From contig NZ_BEWL01000004.1 in assembly GCF_002723915.1 (NCBI RefSeq), positions 1-64,000 of the forward strand: a stretch of DNA of 64,000 nt, read 5' to 3'. Shown here piece after piece: positions 53,107 to 61,577 of the stretch. Under the pieces are notes generated by a model. That model worked only from the letters and a program-made list of their open reading frames with translations, did not search any database and was not told where the DNA came from. Both the position numbers and the translations under genes were made by a program. The first letter of the stretch is position 1, and each line of letters opens with the position of its first letter. This stretch comes from Gluconobacter albidus. Its GTDB lineage: Bacteria; Pseudomonadota; Alphaproteobacteria; Acetobacterales; Acetobacteraceae.

Positions 53107-53118
53107 ACGCAATTGCGT
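53107..53118. promoter_or_regulatory. Perfect palindrome ACGCAATTGCGT upstream of the TetR gene
   Basis: A 12-bp palindrome without spacer, 87 bp before the TetR start and 32 bp after the cytochrome c stop. It could be the TetR auto-operator. There is no loop, so it is not a terminator. Confidence 0.45.
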
Positions 53119-53149
53119 TTATTTGATATCAAAAGATGTCCATTTTCCA

Positions 53150-53623
53150 TCAGGGAATCACATGGCTCGCCTGAAGCGCTGTTCTCTTGGCCTGAACTGC
53201 TGCTGCATCCATCGGAACAGACCGGACCGAGGCGATCTCCTGAGCAGAAATCCCTGACGACGATCCGCTGCCCAGAGTCGCGGCATAATTCAGCACAGCG
53301 GCAATATCGTCATCGGACAGCGCCTTGAACGACGGCATGAAGCCCTTATAGGACTGCCCTTCCACCAGGATCGGACCATGCAGCCCGTTCACCAGAACCG
53401 CAGCAAGATACGCCTTCCCTTCGGATGAGGCCGCAATTGCACCAACCCGTCCCGCCAATGCCGGGAAAGCACCCGGTCGGCCTGCGCCCGCAGGACCGTG
53501 ACACATCGCGCATTTCCCCGCGTACAGGGCTGCACCATCCGCCGCCATCGCCGCCGAGGTCACGAACGGCCCCACGCCGAGAAGGCCCGCCAGCATGATC
53601 CTGAACCCATGTCTCTTCGTCAT
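53150..53623 (-). CDS. Exported c-type cytochrome (monoheme)
   Basis: A 157-residue periplasmic cytochrome: signal peptide ending SAAMAAD, heme motif Cys38-Ala-Met-Cys41-His42, and a probable axial Met in GFMPSFKALSDDDIAAVLNY. A C-terminal extension of about 45 residues after the usual cytochrome fold (ISAQEIASVRSVPMDAAAVQAKR) has no recognised function. It is divergent from petABC across 176 bp, so it may be the electron acceptor or donor of the bc1 complex, or belong to a dehydrogenase elsewhere. Confidence 0.92.
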   Translation of the reverse strand: MTKRHGFRIMLAGLLGVGPFVTSAAMAADGAALYAGKCAMCHGPAGAGRPGAFPALAGRVGAIAASSEGKAYLAAVLVNGLHGPILVEGQSYKGFMPSFKALSDDDIAAVLNYAATLGSGSSSGISAQEIASVRSVPMDAAAVQAKRTALQASHVIP

Positions 53624-53799
53624 GGCCCGAAGCCCTCCGGAATATGCGTTGCCGTAGCAGTTTGAAACACATTACCTCCCGGTTCGTCTGAAAGCTACCG
53701 CCTCCAGACGGCGGCCCGCGTCTTTCTCGAAACCGCAAATCCGCCTATCCTGCGCGCATCTTTCCTGCCGGGGTCCGGCACAGTTGGCAGAGGTTCCGC

Positions 53800-54432
53800 A
53801 TGACCCAGAGCGAGACACCCCCTCCCCCGGGCGGCACGAAACGACGCGACCTGCTGACAACCGCAACCGTAACACTGGGCTGCGCGGGTGCCTGCGCCCT
53901 TGCCGTCCCTTTCCTCAACAGCCTGAAAAATTCGGCCGCCACGACCCTTTCCGACAGGACGCTGGAGGTCGATCTGTCCTCTCTTGCTCCCGGACAGGAC
54001 ATGACCGTGCAGTGGCAGGACTGGCCCATTTTCATCCAGCGTCGCACACCACAGATGCTGGCCGCCCTACAGACGCCCGGCCACATCGCCACCCTGCGAG
54101 ACGCGGACTCGAAAATGCTCCAGCAGCCGAAGGACGCCACGAACTGGCACCGTTCGGTCCGCGCCGATTATGGCGTTCTGGTGGGGATCTGCACCCATCT
54201 GGGCTGTGTTCCGTCTTTCGAGAAACCCGGCTCGGCGCCCGAGGCTGAGGGGGGATATTTCTGCCCCTGTCACGGCTCACATTTCGACGCCGCAGGCCGC
54301 GTCGCACAACGCGCGCCCGCGCCTTATAATCTGCCGGTCCCGCCCGTGACGTTCCTCTCCGACACGAAAATCCGCATTGGCCACAGCGCGGGCGATCCGG
54401 GGTTCAGCATGTCCGACATCCAGCAGATCTGA
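53800..54432 (+). CDS. petA: Ubiquinol-cytochrome c reductase Rieske iron-sulfur subunit
   Basis: A 210-residue Rieske protein. A Tat-type N-terminus (RRDLLTTATVTLGCAGACALAVPFL) also serves as the membrane anchor. Cluster ligands are Cys131 and His133 (CTHLGC) and Cys155 and His158 (CPCHGSH), with Cys136 and Cys157 placed for the stabilising disulfide. First gene of petABC; 12 bp before petB. Confidence 0.96.
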   Translation: MTQSETPPPPGGTKRRDLLTTATVTLGCAGACALAVPFLNSLKNSAATTLSDRTLEVDLSSLAPGQDMTVQWQDWPIFIQRRTPQMLAALQTPGHIATLRDADSKMLQQPKDATNWHRSVRADYGVLVGICTHLGCVPSFEKPGSAPEAEGGYFCPCHGSHFDAAGRVAQRAPAPYNLPVPPVTFLSDTKIRIGHSAGDPGFSMSDIQQI

Positions 54433-54444
54433 GGACCGGCCCCC

Positions 54445-55608
54445 ATGCCCATACCCGAGAAAACTCCCGGCTGGCTTGAACGGCGCCTGCCCGTCATGAG
54501 CGTTTTACGCCGAGAATACATCGCCTTTCCGATGCCCCGGAACCTCAATGCCCTGTGGAGCTTCGGCGCGTTCCTGATCGTGACAATGGCCGCCATGATC
54601 GCCAGCGGCCTGTTCCTCGCCATCAACTATACCCCCGACATTACGCAGGCCTTCGCCAGCGTCGAAGCCATAGACCGGCAGATCCCCTCAGGCTGGTTTC
54701 TGCGCAGCCTGCATATGGGCGGCGTGACCATGCTGTTCGCCTGCCTCTACATCCATATCGCGCGCAGCCTCTGGTACGGCTCCTACAAAGCCCCGCGCGA
54801 ACTGCTCTGGCTGACGGGGCTGGGCCTGATGCTGATGGTGATGGTCACGGCGTTCGCCGGTTACGTCCTGCCCTGGGGACAAATGTCCTACTGGGGCGCC
54901 ACGGTGGTCCTGAACGCGGTCCATACCATTCCCCTGATCGGCAAGCCGGTTTCCGAACTGCTTCTGGGCGGCGAAACGCTGGGAAATACGGCCCTGCACC
55001 GCCTGTTCGTGCTGCATTTCACGATGGCCTTCGCGATCCTCGCCGTCATCGCCCTGCATGTTGCGGCCCTGCATGTGGTCAAGCCGAACAACCCTTCCGG
55101 CATTGACCCTGTCAGCCCGAAACAGACCCTGCCGTTCCATCCGTATTACACCAGCCGAGACGGCTTCGCGCTCTGTCTGTTTTTGATGGTCTATGCCGGG
55201 CTGGTCTTTTTCCTGCCCGACCTGCTGACGCTCGCGGACAATTATGTTCAGGCCAATCCGCTCGTCACACCGCGTGACATCCGGCCGGAATGGTATTTTG
55301 CACCATTTTACGCAATTCTCCGCGCGGTGCCGTCCCGCCTCGGAGGGCTGCTCCTCGCTGTGGGCAGTCTGGCCGTTCTGTTCGCCCTGCCCTCGCTGGA
55401 CCGTTCACCCACCCGTCCGGCCACACGGCGCCCACTGGTGCGGCTGTCCCTGCCGCTGGCTTTTGTGTCGTTTATTCTGCTGGGCATCGCGGGAATGCAT
55501 CCGCCGACCGAAACATGGCTGATCGTCAGCCGGGTGGCGATGGCCTGGTGGTTCATTCATTTTCTGGTGGTCATGCCGCTCGTCTCGGAACGGGAGATCA
55601 CATCATGA
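54445..55608 (+). CDS. petB: Cytochrome b subunit of the bc1 complex
   Basis: A 387-residue eight-helix protein. Heme b histidines are in LHMGGVTMLFACLYIHIARS and RLFVLHFTMAFAILAVIALHVAALH, and the Qo-site PEWY motif is intact (RPEWYFAPFYAILRA). It oxidises ubiquinol and returns electrons through the Q cycle. Its TGA overlaps the petC start by 3 bp. Confidence 0.96.
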   Translation: MPIPEKTPGWLERRLPVMSVLRREYIAFPMPRNLNALWSFGAFLIVTMAAMIASGLFLAINYTPDITQAFASVEAIDRQIPSGWFLRSLHMGGVTMLFACLYIHIARSLWYGSYKAPRELLWLTGLGLMLMVMVTAFAGYVLPWGQMSYWGATVVLNAVHTIPLIGKPVSELLLGGETLGNTALHRLFVLHFTMAFAILAVIALHVAALHVVKPNNPSGIDPVSPKQTLPFHPYYTSRDGFALCLFLMVYAGLVFFLPDLLTLADNYVQANPLVTPRDIRPEWYFAPFYAILRAVPSRLGGLLLAVGSLAVLFALPSLDRSPTRPATRRPLVRLSLPLAFVSFILLGIAGMHPPTETWLIVSRVAMAWWFIHFLVVMPLVSEREITS

Positions 55609-56306
55609 GCCGCCTGCTCCGGGATCTCGTGCTTACCAGCCTCGCCTCCCTTCTCACCGCGCTCCCTGCCTGCGCCAGCACCCCGGCCCAGCGCGGCCTG
55701 ATCGTCTTTCAGCAGGTCTGTGCCGCCTGCCACGGCATGGACCATGTCGATTACGGCGATATGGCCGCCTTCGGACTGTCACCGGACGCCATCCGCACCT
55801 GGGCTGCCGATCAGCAAATCCCGAACGGAACGGACGACAATGGCGCCCCGAAAACCCGTGCCGCCACACCCGCCGATCCCATCCTTTCGCCCTATCCCAA
55901 CGATGCCGTAGGGCGCCTTGCCAATCACGGCCTGCTCCCGCCCGACCTGTCCCGACTGGCCATGACCCTGCATGGCGGCCCGGCACAGATCCAGCGCATT
56001 CTCCTGTCCTATGCCCCCACACCTGCGGGCGTAAAACTTGATGACGGCCGTTATTACAATACCGCCCTGAAATGGAAGCATATCGGTATGCCTCCACCCC
56101 TTCAGGATGGCATGCTGACCTATCCGGACGGCACAAAAGCCACCACCACACAGATGGCAACCGACGTTTCGGCCTTCCTCAACGACGTCGCCCACCCGCA
56201 CGCAGCAGAACGCAGACGGATCGGCGTCTACGTCCTCACCTATCTCGCCTTGATGGCGATCCTGACCTTCCTGCTGCAACGCCGGATCTGGAAATCACGC
56301 CCCTGA
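55605..56306 (+). CDS. petC: Cytochrome c1 subunit of the bc1 complex
   Basis: The start is the ATG at 55605 inside the petB stop; a longer frame from 55290 lies within petB. The 233-residue product has a signal peptide (DLVLTSLASLLTALPACAS), heme site Cys39-Ala-Ala-Cys42-His43, a probable axial Met near HIGMPPPLQDGMLTYPDG, and a C-terminal anchor (IGVYVLTYLALMAILTFLLQRRIW). It passes electrons from the Rieske protein to a soluble cytochrome. It is somewhat shorter than mitochondrial-type c1. Confidence 0.95.
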   Translation: MSRLLRDLVLTSLASLLTALPACASTPAQRGLIVFQQVCAACHGMDHVDYGDMAAFGLSPDAIRTWAADQQIPNGTDDNGAPKTRAATPADPILSPYPNDAVGRLANHGLLPPDLSRLAMTLHGGPAQIQRILLSYAPTPAGVKLDDGRYYNTALKWKHIGMPPPLQDGMLTYPDGTKATTTQMATDVSAFLNDVAHPHAAERRRIGVYVLTYLALMAILTFLLQRRIWKSRP

Positions 56307-56318
56307 TGACTGTCGTGC

Positions 56319-56741
56319 TTACAGATGCGAGGCACGATCCATACGATGCGCCTCGCGATAGGTCAGGGGCATGACCGCCAGCCCCTGAACCGTCTCGATC
56401 ACGTCCAGCTCCGCATTTCCAAGCAGCCGCACCAGCGCATCCCGCGGCGTATATTGCCCCCTGACGGCCACGCTGCTCCCGTCCTGCAAAAGCGCGTCGT
56501 CCATCAGAACCGGGCATCGCGTCTTGCGCTCCAGCTCTGCGACAGCCGCTGCAAGGGTTTTTGTGTCGATCTGCAAGTTGGCTTTGCGAACCGGACAGAT
56601 ATCAGGCGTCCGCGTCACGGCTTCTCCCCATCCAGGCACGCTGAGAACGCACACACAGACCATCACCCGCAACCCCATCCGCACAGATCCGGATGCGAGA
56701 CGACACCATGTCAAATACTCAGGATACGGACGGTCTCGCAT
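56319..56741 (-). CDS. Stand-alone STN (secretin/TonB short N-terminal) domain protein
   Basis: The ATG at 56741 is chosen because AAGGAG lies 8 bases upstream; the frame continues further without support. The 140-residue product has an N-terminal export signal (MGLRVMVCVCVLSVPGWGEA) and a single STN domain: ANLQIDTKTLAAAVAELERKTRCPVLMDDALLQ, GQYTPRDALVRLLGNAELDVIETVQGLAVMPL. STN domains normally start TonB-linked signal-transducing receptors; here no receptor, sigma factor or FecR is attached. It converges on petC with 12 bp between. Function is unknown. Confidence 0.82.
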   Translation of the reverse strand: MRDRPYPEYLTWCRLASGSVRMGLRVMVCVCVLSVPGWGEAVTRTPDICPVRKANLQIDTKTLAAAVAELERKTRCPVLMDDALLQDGSSVAVRGQYTPRDALVRLLGNAELDVIETVQGLAVMPLTYREAHRMDRASHL

Positions 56742-56862
56742 GCCCGTGACTCCTTCTGGGCGCACCTGCCTCATTTTGCTGGCAGGCCCGCCAGAGGACG
56801 GAACGCAACAGCAGGAAGGACGCCTTACCCCTCCCGTTCTTTTGAAGAGCAGACCGAAACGC

Positions 56863-57405
56863 TTAAAACGTCGGCGGCGTGCAGGCGCTGATGATTTCGC
56901 ATCCTTCGGAACTCAGACATCGGAACCGGTGGGGCTGGCGACTGTCGAAATGATACGCATCCCCCGGCCCAAGGATCTCCTGCCGGTCTCCGACCGTGAT
57001 TTCCACGCGCCCGTGAAGGATGAAACCACCTTCCTCGCCCTCATGGGCATAAACCGCAGCCCCCGTATCGGCACCGGAAACATAGTTTTCCCGCAGGATC
57101 TGCAGCGTCCTGCCGAATGATGGCGCGCCCACCTGACGGAACACCACGCCTCCCTGCTCGAATGTCAGCAGTTCGTCCGCGCGGTAAAAGATCTTGTCAC
57201 CGCCTTCCGGGGCGATACTGAAAAATTCGCCCAGCGTGACGGGAATCCCGTCCAGAACACGCTTAAGCGTCCCGACGGAGGGGTTCATATCTCCGGATTC
57301 GATCAAGGAAATCGTGGAGTTGGTGACGCCGGTCCGCTTGGCCAGCTCACGCTGGGACAGGTTCCTGTCCGTTCGGACAAACCGCAGGCGTGCTCCCAGA
57401 TCCAT
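56863..57405 (-). CDS. XRE family regulator with cupin domain (PuuR-like)
   Basis: A 180-residue regulator: HTH at residues 5-62 (LRFVRTDRNLSQRELAKRTGVTNSTISLIESGDMNPSVGTLKRVLDG) and a C-terminal cupin (GEEGGFILHGRVEITVGDRQEIL, YHFDSRQPHRFRC) that would bind a small ligand. Members control polyamine, amino acid or sulfur genes. It is divergent from a small membrane protein gene, and lies 0.6 kb from the sulfide module. Confidence 0.93.
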   Translation of the reverse strand: MDLGARLRFVRTDRNLSQRELAKRTGVTNSTISLIESGDMNPSVGTLKRVLDGIPVTLGEFFSIAPEGGDKIFYRADELLTFEQGGVVFRQVGAPSFGRTLQILRENYVSGADTGAAVYAHEGEEGGFILHGRVEITVGDRQEILGPGDAYHFDSRQPHRFRCLSSEGCEIISACTPPTF

Positions 57406-57670
57406 CCTGTCCCATGCCCCTTATCCTGTTCCGTGTCATGAGTATGTCATATCGAAACAGAAAGGAAACCATGAAAATCGTTATACCGGGGGGTAGTATT
57501 ATTTTTTCGTATTCCTGTCCGGACCGTTCTTCGGACAAAGGCATGTGAGCCCGGAACATATGGCCCGCAAAGCCGTTCTGGAGTAGACAAACTCCCAGAA
57601 CGGCGTGTGCGGACTTCCGGCTGTTCCAGTCAAGGCTCCGCGATTTTAGCAGAGACAGGATGGACGACTG

Positions 57671-58021
57671 ATGCTGTATGTTTCGACGGGGTGTTTCACC
57701 CTCACGGTCATCATGGGCGTGTGGCTCGCCATTTTCGCGGCCCGCTACAAACGCCCTTTCCGCTTCCTCACGCCCGTTCACGTCGGATCGGCCATCGTGG
57801 GAGCGGTCTTCCTCATCATTGCCATCAGCAATGGTGACAACCGTCTCATGCTGAACGTGGCGCTCGCTGTCGCCATCGCAGCCTTCGGTGTTTTGATGGC
57901 GTTTTTCCGCAGGCGCGGCGCCATGATCGCACCGCTCTATATGTGTCACATCCTGCTGGCGGTCATGTTCTATTTCTCGATGGTCTGCTTCACGATTTTT
58001 CCGAATTTCGGCCTCGACTGA
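57671..58021 (+). CDS. Small membrane protein, four predicted helices
   Basis: A 116-residue hydrophobic protein not recognised. Four hydrophobic segments are visible (about residues 5-25, 35-53, 60-80, 90-110). It contains short polar turns such as RYKRPFRF and FRRRGAM, positive on what would be the cytoplasmic side. It converges on the TauE/SafE gene with 6 bp between. The 265-bp gap before it holds no other convincing gene. Confidence 0.7.
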   Translation: MLYVSTGCFTLTVIMGVWLAIFAARYKRPFRFLTPVHVGSAIVGAVFLIIAISNGDNRLMLNVALAVAIAAFGVLMAFFRRRGAMIAPLYMCHILLAVMFYFSMVCFTIFPNFGLD

Positions 58022-58027
58022 TGCCTT

Positions 58028-58795
58028 TTACAGCGCGGCAAGACTCTTCCAGATCATGTAAGCCGCAACCGTGAAAATGACGCAGGCAAAGAACGTGGTC
58101 AGCGCAGGGCCGGAGCCTGAAAGACGCTTCGCCGCACGGGTTCCCAGCAAACTGCCGACCACACCGCCCGCCACGAACAGCAAACCCATCGTCCAGTCCA
58201 CATAGCCCGAGAGCATGTAACTCAACGCCGTACTCGACCCCAACGCCGCCACCGCGACCAGGGACGTGCCAACCGCATTGAGAATGGGCATCCGCGTGCA
58301 GGCGATCAGCGCCGGCACGATCAGGAACCCGCCCCCAATTCCAAAAAACCCGGACAGCAGTCCTGTCCCGCCCCCGGCCAGCATGACGCGCGGCATGTTC
58401 TGGCGGTTGCACGCAGCCCCCGCCTCGCCATTGTTGCGGCGCCCCCGCAGCATGAGGACGCCCACGACGATCATGAGCAGCGCAAAACACAGCAACAGCT
58501 TCTCGCCATTGACCGCCTTGCCTGCTGCCGCTCCGATCAACGCGCCTGCCACGCCGCAGGGCGCGAAAATGCCCGCGCATTTCCATTTGACGGTCCCCGC
58601 GCGGGCATGGCTGACGAGCCCGGCCAGAGCATTGACCGCCACGGCCATAGCGCTCGTTCCGATGGCGACATGGGCGTTTTTCACACCCACGACATAGACC
58701 ATCAGAGGAACGGCCAGAATGGACCCGCCTCCCCCGATCAGTCCCAGCGTAAACCCGATCAGAACACCGCAGGCCAGCTCAAGGGCAATATGCAC
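58028..58795 (-). CDS. TauE/SafE family sulfite/sulfonate exporter
   Basis: A 255-residue transporter with eight hydrophobic segments. The glycine-rich repeats GFTLGLIGGGGSILAVPLMVYVVG and GGGTGLLSGFFGIGGGFLIVPALIA are the family signature. It should export sulfite, thiosulfate or another sulfur oxyanion across the inner membrane. Last gene of the sulfide operon, 7 bp after the SQR fusion; its place fits removal of sulfite made by the persulfide dioxygenase. Confidence 0.93.
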   Translation of the reverse strand: MHIALELACGVLIGFTLGLIGGGGSILAVPLMVYVVGVKNAHVAIGTSAMAVAVNALAGLVSHARAGTVKWKCAGIFAPCGVAGALIGAAAGKAVNGEKLLLCFALLMIVVGVLMLRGRRNNGEAGAACNRQNMPRVMLAGGGTGLLSGFFGIGGGFLIVPALIACTRMPILNAVGTSLVAVAALGSSTALSYMLSGYVDWTMGLLFVAGGVVGSLLGTRAAKRLSGSGPALTTFFACVIFTVAAYMIWKSLAAL

Positions 58796-58802
58796 GATCC
58801 GC

Positions 58803-60491
58803 TCAGCCGCCTTTTTTCGCAGTCAGGGGCTTGGGCGCGACCATCAGTTCACGCCCCTTGAGCATCCCGTCCCAGTACATCAGCGGCATGACGTATTTCT
58901 TGAGCCACCAGGCCAGACGCGTCGGCTTTTGGCCATTGAGCAGCCATTTCGGCATCGTGGGTGCAAGTTTGCCCCCATAGCTGAACTCCGCCAGCACGAT
59001 CCGTCCGTTTTCCACTGTCAGCGGGCAGGCACCATAGCCCTCATATTCCGAAACCGGCCCCTGATGCTTCAGAAATGCCATCACATTGGTCGCCACCACG
59101 GGCGCCTGTACGCGGACGGCCGCCGCCGTCTTGGCGCAGGACGTGCCGATCACGTCTCCGATGGCGAACACGTCCGCGAAACGCACATGCTGCAACGTCG
59201 CCGGATTGACCTCAACAAACCCGTCCGATCCCGCCAGGGCGCTCTCGCGGATCACCTGCGGCGCGCTCTGCGGTGGCACGACATGCAGCATGTCGAACGT
59301 CCGTTCAACCCGCTCCACACCATCCCCGACCTTGCGCTCGAAAACGGCCTTGCGGTTCGGTCCGTCCACTTCCACCAGCTTCGATCCGGTCTGCAGACCG
59401 ACGTGATAGCGCCTGATGTACTCCATCAGCGGCGGGACGAATTCCTTGACGCCAAACAGCCCCGGCGTTGCGGTGTCGAACTCGACCGAAATGCTATCCA
59501 GCACGCCCCGGCGCTTCCAGGCATCGCAGGACAGATACACAGCTTTCTGCGGCGCACCGGCGCATTTGATCGGCATCGGCGGCTGCGTGAAAATCGCAGT
59601 GCCCCCCTTGAGCTGCTGCACAAGCTGCCAGGTGTAGGGCGCCAGATCGAAACGGTAATTCGATGTCACACCATTCCTGCCCAGCGTCTCTACCAGACCC
59701 GGAATGGCGTCCCAGTTCAGCGTAATCCCCGTCGCCACGACCAGCGCGTCATAGGACACGACCGTGCCATCCGTCAGCACCACCTCGCGCACATCCGGCC
59801 GGAACAGCTTTGCCGCCTGCTTCACCCAGACAACGTCCTTGGGCATGACGTCTGCTTCCTTGCGGCGCGTCTGGGCGGCCTGAAACACGCCGCCGCCCAC
59901 AAGCGTCCAGCCCGGCTGGTAGAAATGCTCATTGGACGGCTCCACCACACCGATGGACAGGTTCCGGTTCCGCTTGAGCAGGCTTCCCGCAGTGGACAGT
60001 CCACCCGCACCACCGCCGATGATCAGCACCTGAAAATGGGCTGCATCCCTGCGCGGGGCGGCTGCGGGAGCGGCAACCTTCTCGATCCGCGTCCGCAGAC
60101 GGCTGATATCCACCCCGGCCCGCTCCGTTGCCGCGAAAATTTCAGCGGCAGGGCGCTTGCCAGCCTCGGCCAGAGCCCAGATCTGCCCCGCCCGCGTGCC
60201 GGAGCGACAATAGCCTACGACCGGCGCAGGCAGCGTGGCCAGAATCTGGCGCGTTTCGGCAATCTGGGCATCGCTCGGCACCGTACCGGATTTTACGGGA
60301 ATTGCTGCGAACGCCAGCCCCGCTTCCTTTGCAGCGGCTTCGATCGCGGCCATATCCGGCTGATCCGGGGCCTCTCCATCGGGACGGAAACACAGGATCG
60401 TATGAAACCCCTCAGCCTTCAGATCGGCAATATCCTGCACGGCAATCTGGGGGGAAATGGCATAGCTGTCGGTCAGATGACGGGTTGGCAT
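58803..60491 (-). CDS. Fusion of DUF442/rhodanese-like sulfurtransferase and SQR-type FAD oxidoreductase
   Basis: A 562-residue protein. Residues 1-115 form a phosphatase-like DUF442 domain with loop Cys95-Arg-Ser-Gly-Thr-Arg100, as in TIGR01244 sulfur transferases. From about 150 to the end it is a sulfide:quinone oxidoreductase-like flavoprotein (FQVLIIGGGAGGLSTAGSLLKRN, PIKCAGAPQKAVYLSCD, FAIGDVIGTSCAKTAAAV); candidate redox cysteines lie in the last two blocks. It would oxidise sulfide and hand sulfane sulfur to a thiol or to the fused domain, feeding the quinone pool and possibly the bc1 complex. Confidence 0.92.
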   Translation of the reverse strand: MPTRHLTDSYAISPQIAVQDIADLKAEGFHTILCFRPDGEAPDQPDMAAIEAAAKEAGLAFAAIPVKSGTVPSDAQIAETRQILATLPAPVVGYCRSGTRAGQIWALAEAGKRPAAEIFAATERAGVDISRLRTRIEKVAAPAAAPRRDAAHFQVLIIGGGAGGLSTAGSLLKRNRNLSIGVVEPSNEHFYQPGWTLVGGGVFQAAQTRRKEADVMPKDVVWVKQAAKLFRPDVREVVLTDGTVVSYDALVVATGITLNWDAIPGLVETLGRNGVTSNYRFDLAPYTWQLVQQLKGGTAIFTQPPMPIKCAGAPQKAVYLSCDAWKRRGVLDSISVEFDTATPGLFGVKEFVPPLMEYIRRYHVGLQTGSKLVEVDGPNRKAVFERKVGDGVERVERTFDMLHVVPPQSAPQVIRESALAGSDGFVEVNPATLQHVRFADVFAIGDVIGTSCAKTAAAVRVQAPVVATNVMAFLKHQGPVSEYEGYGACPLTVENGRIVLAEFSYGGKLAPTMPKWLLNGQKPTRLAWWLKKYVMPLMYWDGMLKGRELMVAPKPLTAKKGG

Positions 60492-60542
60492 GGGAACTCC
60501 AGAAACGAAAAACAGGGCACGGCCGTGCCGGACAGACGGATT

Positions 60543-61469
60543 TCAGACGCGATTGACGGGGATCTTGATGTAGCTCACGCCGTCGGCTTCAGGTTCGGGA
60601 AGGTGTCCGCCACGCATGTTGACCTGCACGGACGGCATCAGGAGGCGCGGCATCGCAAGCGTCGCGTCGCGCGCCGTGCGCATCTGCACGAACTCTTCTT
60701 CGCTCACCCCGTCATGAACATGAATGTTGTAACCGCGCTCGTGCCCGACCGTCGTCAGCCAGACATAGTCGTCCCGTCCCGGCGCCTTGTAGTCATGGCA
60801 CAGGAACAGCCGCGTCTCGACCGGAAGTGACAGCAGACGCCGGATGGAGCGGAACAGCTGGCGCGGATCACCGCCCGGGAAATCCGCCCGCGCCGTACCG
60901 AAATCCGGCATGAAGATCGTATCACCCACAAAGGCCGCATCACCGATCACGAACGCCATATCCGCCGGCGTGTGACCCGGAACATGCAGCACCGTTACGG
61001 GAAGCTCCCCGATCCGGAAAGTCTCGCCATCGCGGAACAGACGGTCAAACTGCGACCCATCCCGCGCAAACCGCGTTCCCGCATTGAAGATCTTGCCAAA
61101 CACAGCCTGGACCAGCGTGATATCCGCCCCTATCCCCAGCTTTCCGCCGATTTTTTCCTGCAGCCACGGAGCGGCAGAGAGATGGTCAGCATGAGCGTGC
61201 GTCTCAAGCTGCCAGTCCACAGTCAGGCCTTCGCGCCCGACATAATCGACGATTGCCTGAGCCGAGCCATGCGACGTGCGTCCTGCCGCGGCGTCATAAT
61301 CAAGTACGCTGTCAATGACAGCGGCGTGCTTCGTGACGGGGCAATGGACCACATGCGTCGCGGTGTTCGTGGCTTCATCGAAAAACGTACAGACGACGGG
61401 AACGGGCGTCGCGCCTTGCTCGGTCCGCCGGATCTGGTCGGTCGCGGCCTGAATTGCTGCATCGTGCAT
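60543..61469 (-). CDS. MBL-fold persulfide dioxygenase (ETHE1/BLH-like)
   Basis: The ATG at 61469 has AAGGTGGA upstream and starts MHDAAIQAATDQI; an open frame reaching 61880 is antisense to the peroxiredoxin gene and is rejected. The 308-residue product has the metal motif ETHAHADHLSAAPWL, GHTPADMAFVIGDAAFVGDT and FLCHDYKAPGRDD, typical of ETHE1/BLH. It should oxidise glutathione persulfide to sulfite. First gene of the minus-strand sulfide operon. Confidence 0.93.
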   Translation of the reverse strand: MHDAAIQAATDQIRRTEQGATPVPVVCTFFDEATNTATHVVHCPVTKHAAVIDSVLDYDAAAGRTSHGSAQAIVDYVGREGLTVDWQLETHAHADHLSAAPWLQEKIGGKLGIGADITLVQAVFGKIFNAGTRFARDGSQFDRLFRDGETFRIGELPVTVLHVPGHTPADMAFVIGDAAFVGDTIFMPDFGTARADFPGGDPRQLFRSIRRLLSLPVETRLFLCHDYKAPGRDDYVWLTTVGHERGYNIHVHDGVSEEEFVQMRTARDATLAMPRLLMPSVQVNMRGGHLPEPEADGVSYIKIPVNRV

Positions 61470-61503
61470 GGCGTCCACCTTCTGGCTGCGGAATGTCTTT
61501 ACG

Positions 61504-61540
61504 ACACTTTCATTAACTGTTAAGTTAATATTGTAAGTGT
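61504..61540. promoter_or_regulatory. Candidate ArsR operator in the divergent sulfide/peroxiredoxin promoter region
   Basis: TTAACTGTTAAGTTAA (61513-61528) is an inverted repeat, TTAAC and GTTAA, inside flanking arms ACACTT (61504-61509) and AAGTGT (61535-61540). It lies between the divergent persulfide dioxygenase and peroxiredoxin genes, as expected for the ArsR regulator encoded in the plus-strand operon. Confidence 0.6.
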
Positions 61541-61577
61541 TGCATGTCAAGCGCCCCGATGCTTTTGGAACCGGACC

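Noticed and set aside
57347-57949. Minus-strand open frame across the XRE/small membrane protein gap
   Set aside because: Low-complexity acidic and His-rich translation without motif, overlapping genes on both sides.
58719-60830. A long plus-strand open frame opposite the SQR fusion gene
   Set aside because: It has no recognisable motif and is the antisense of a conserved flavoprotein.
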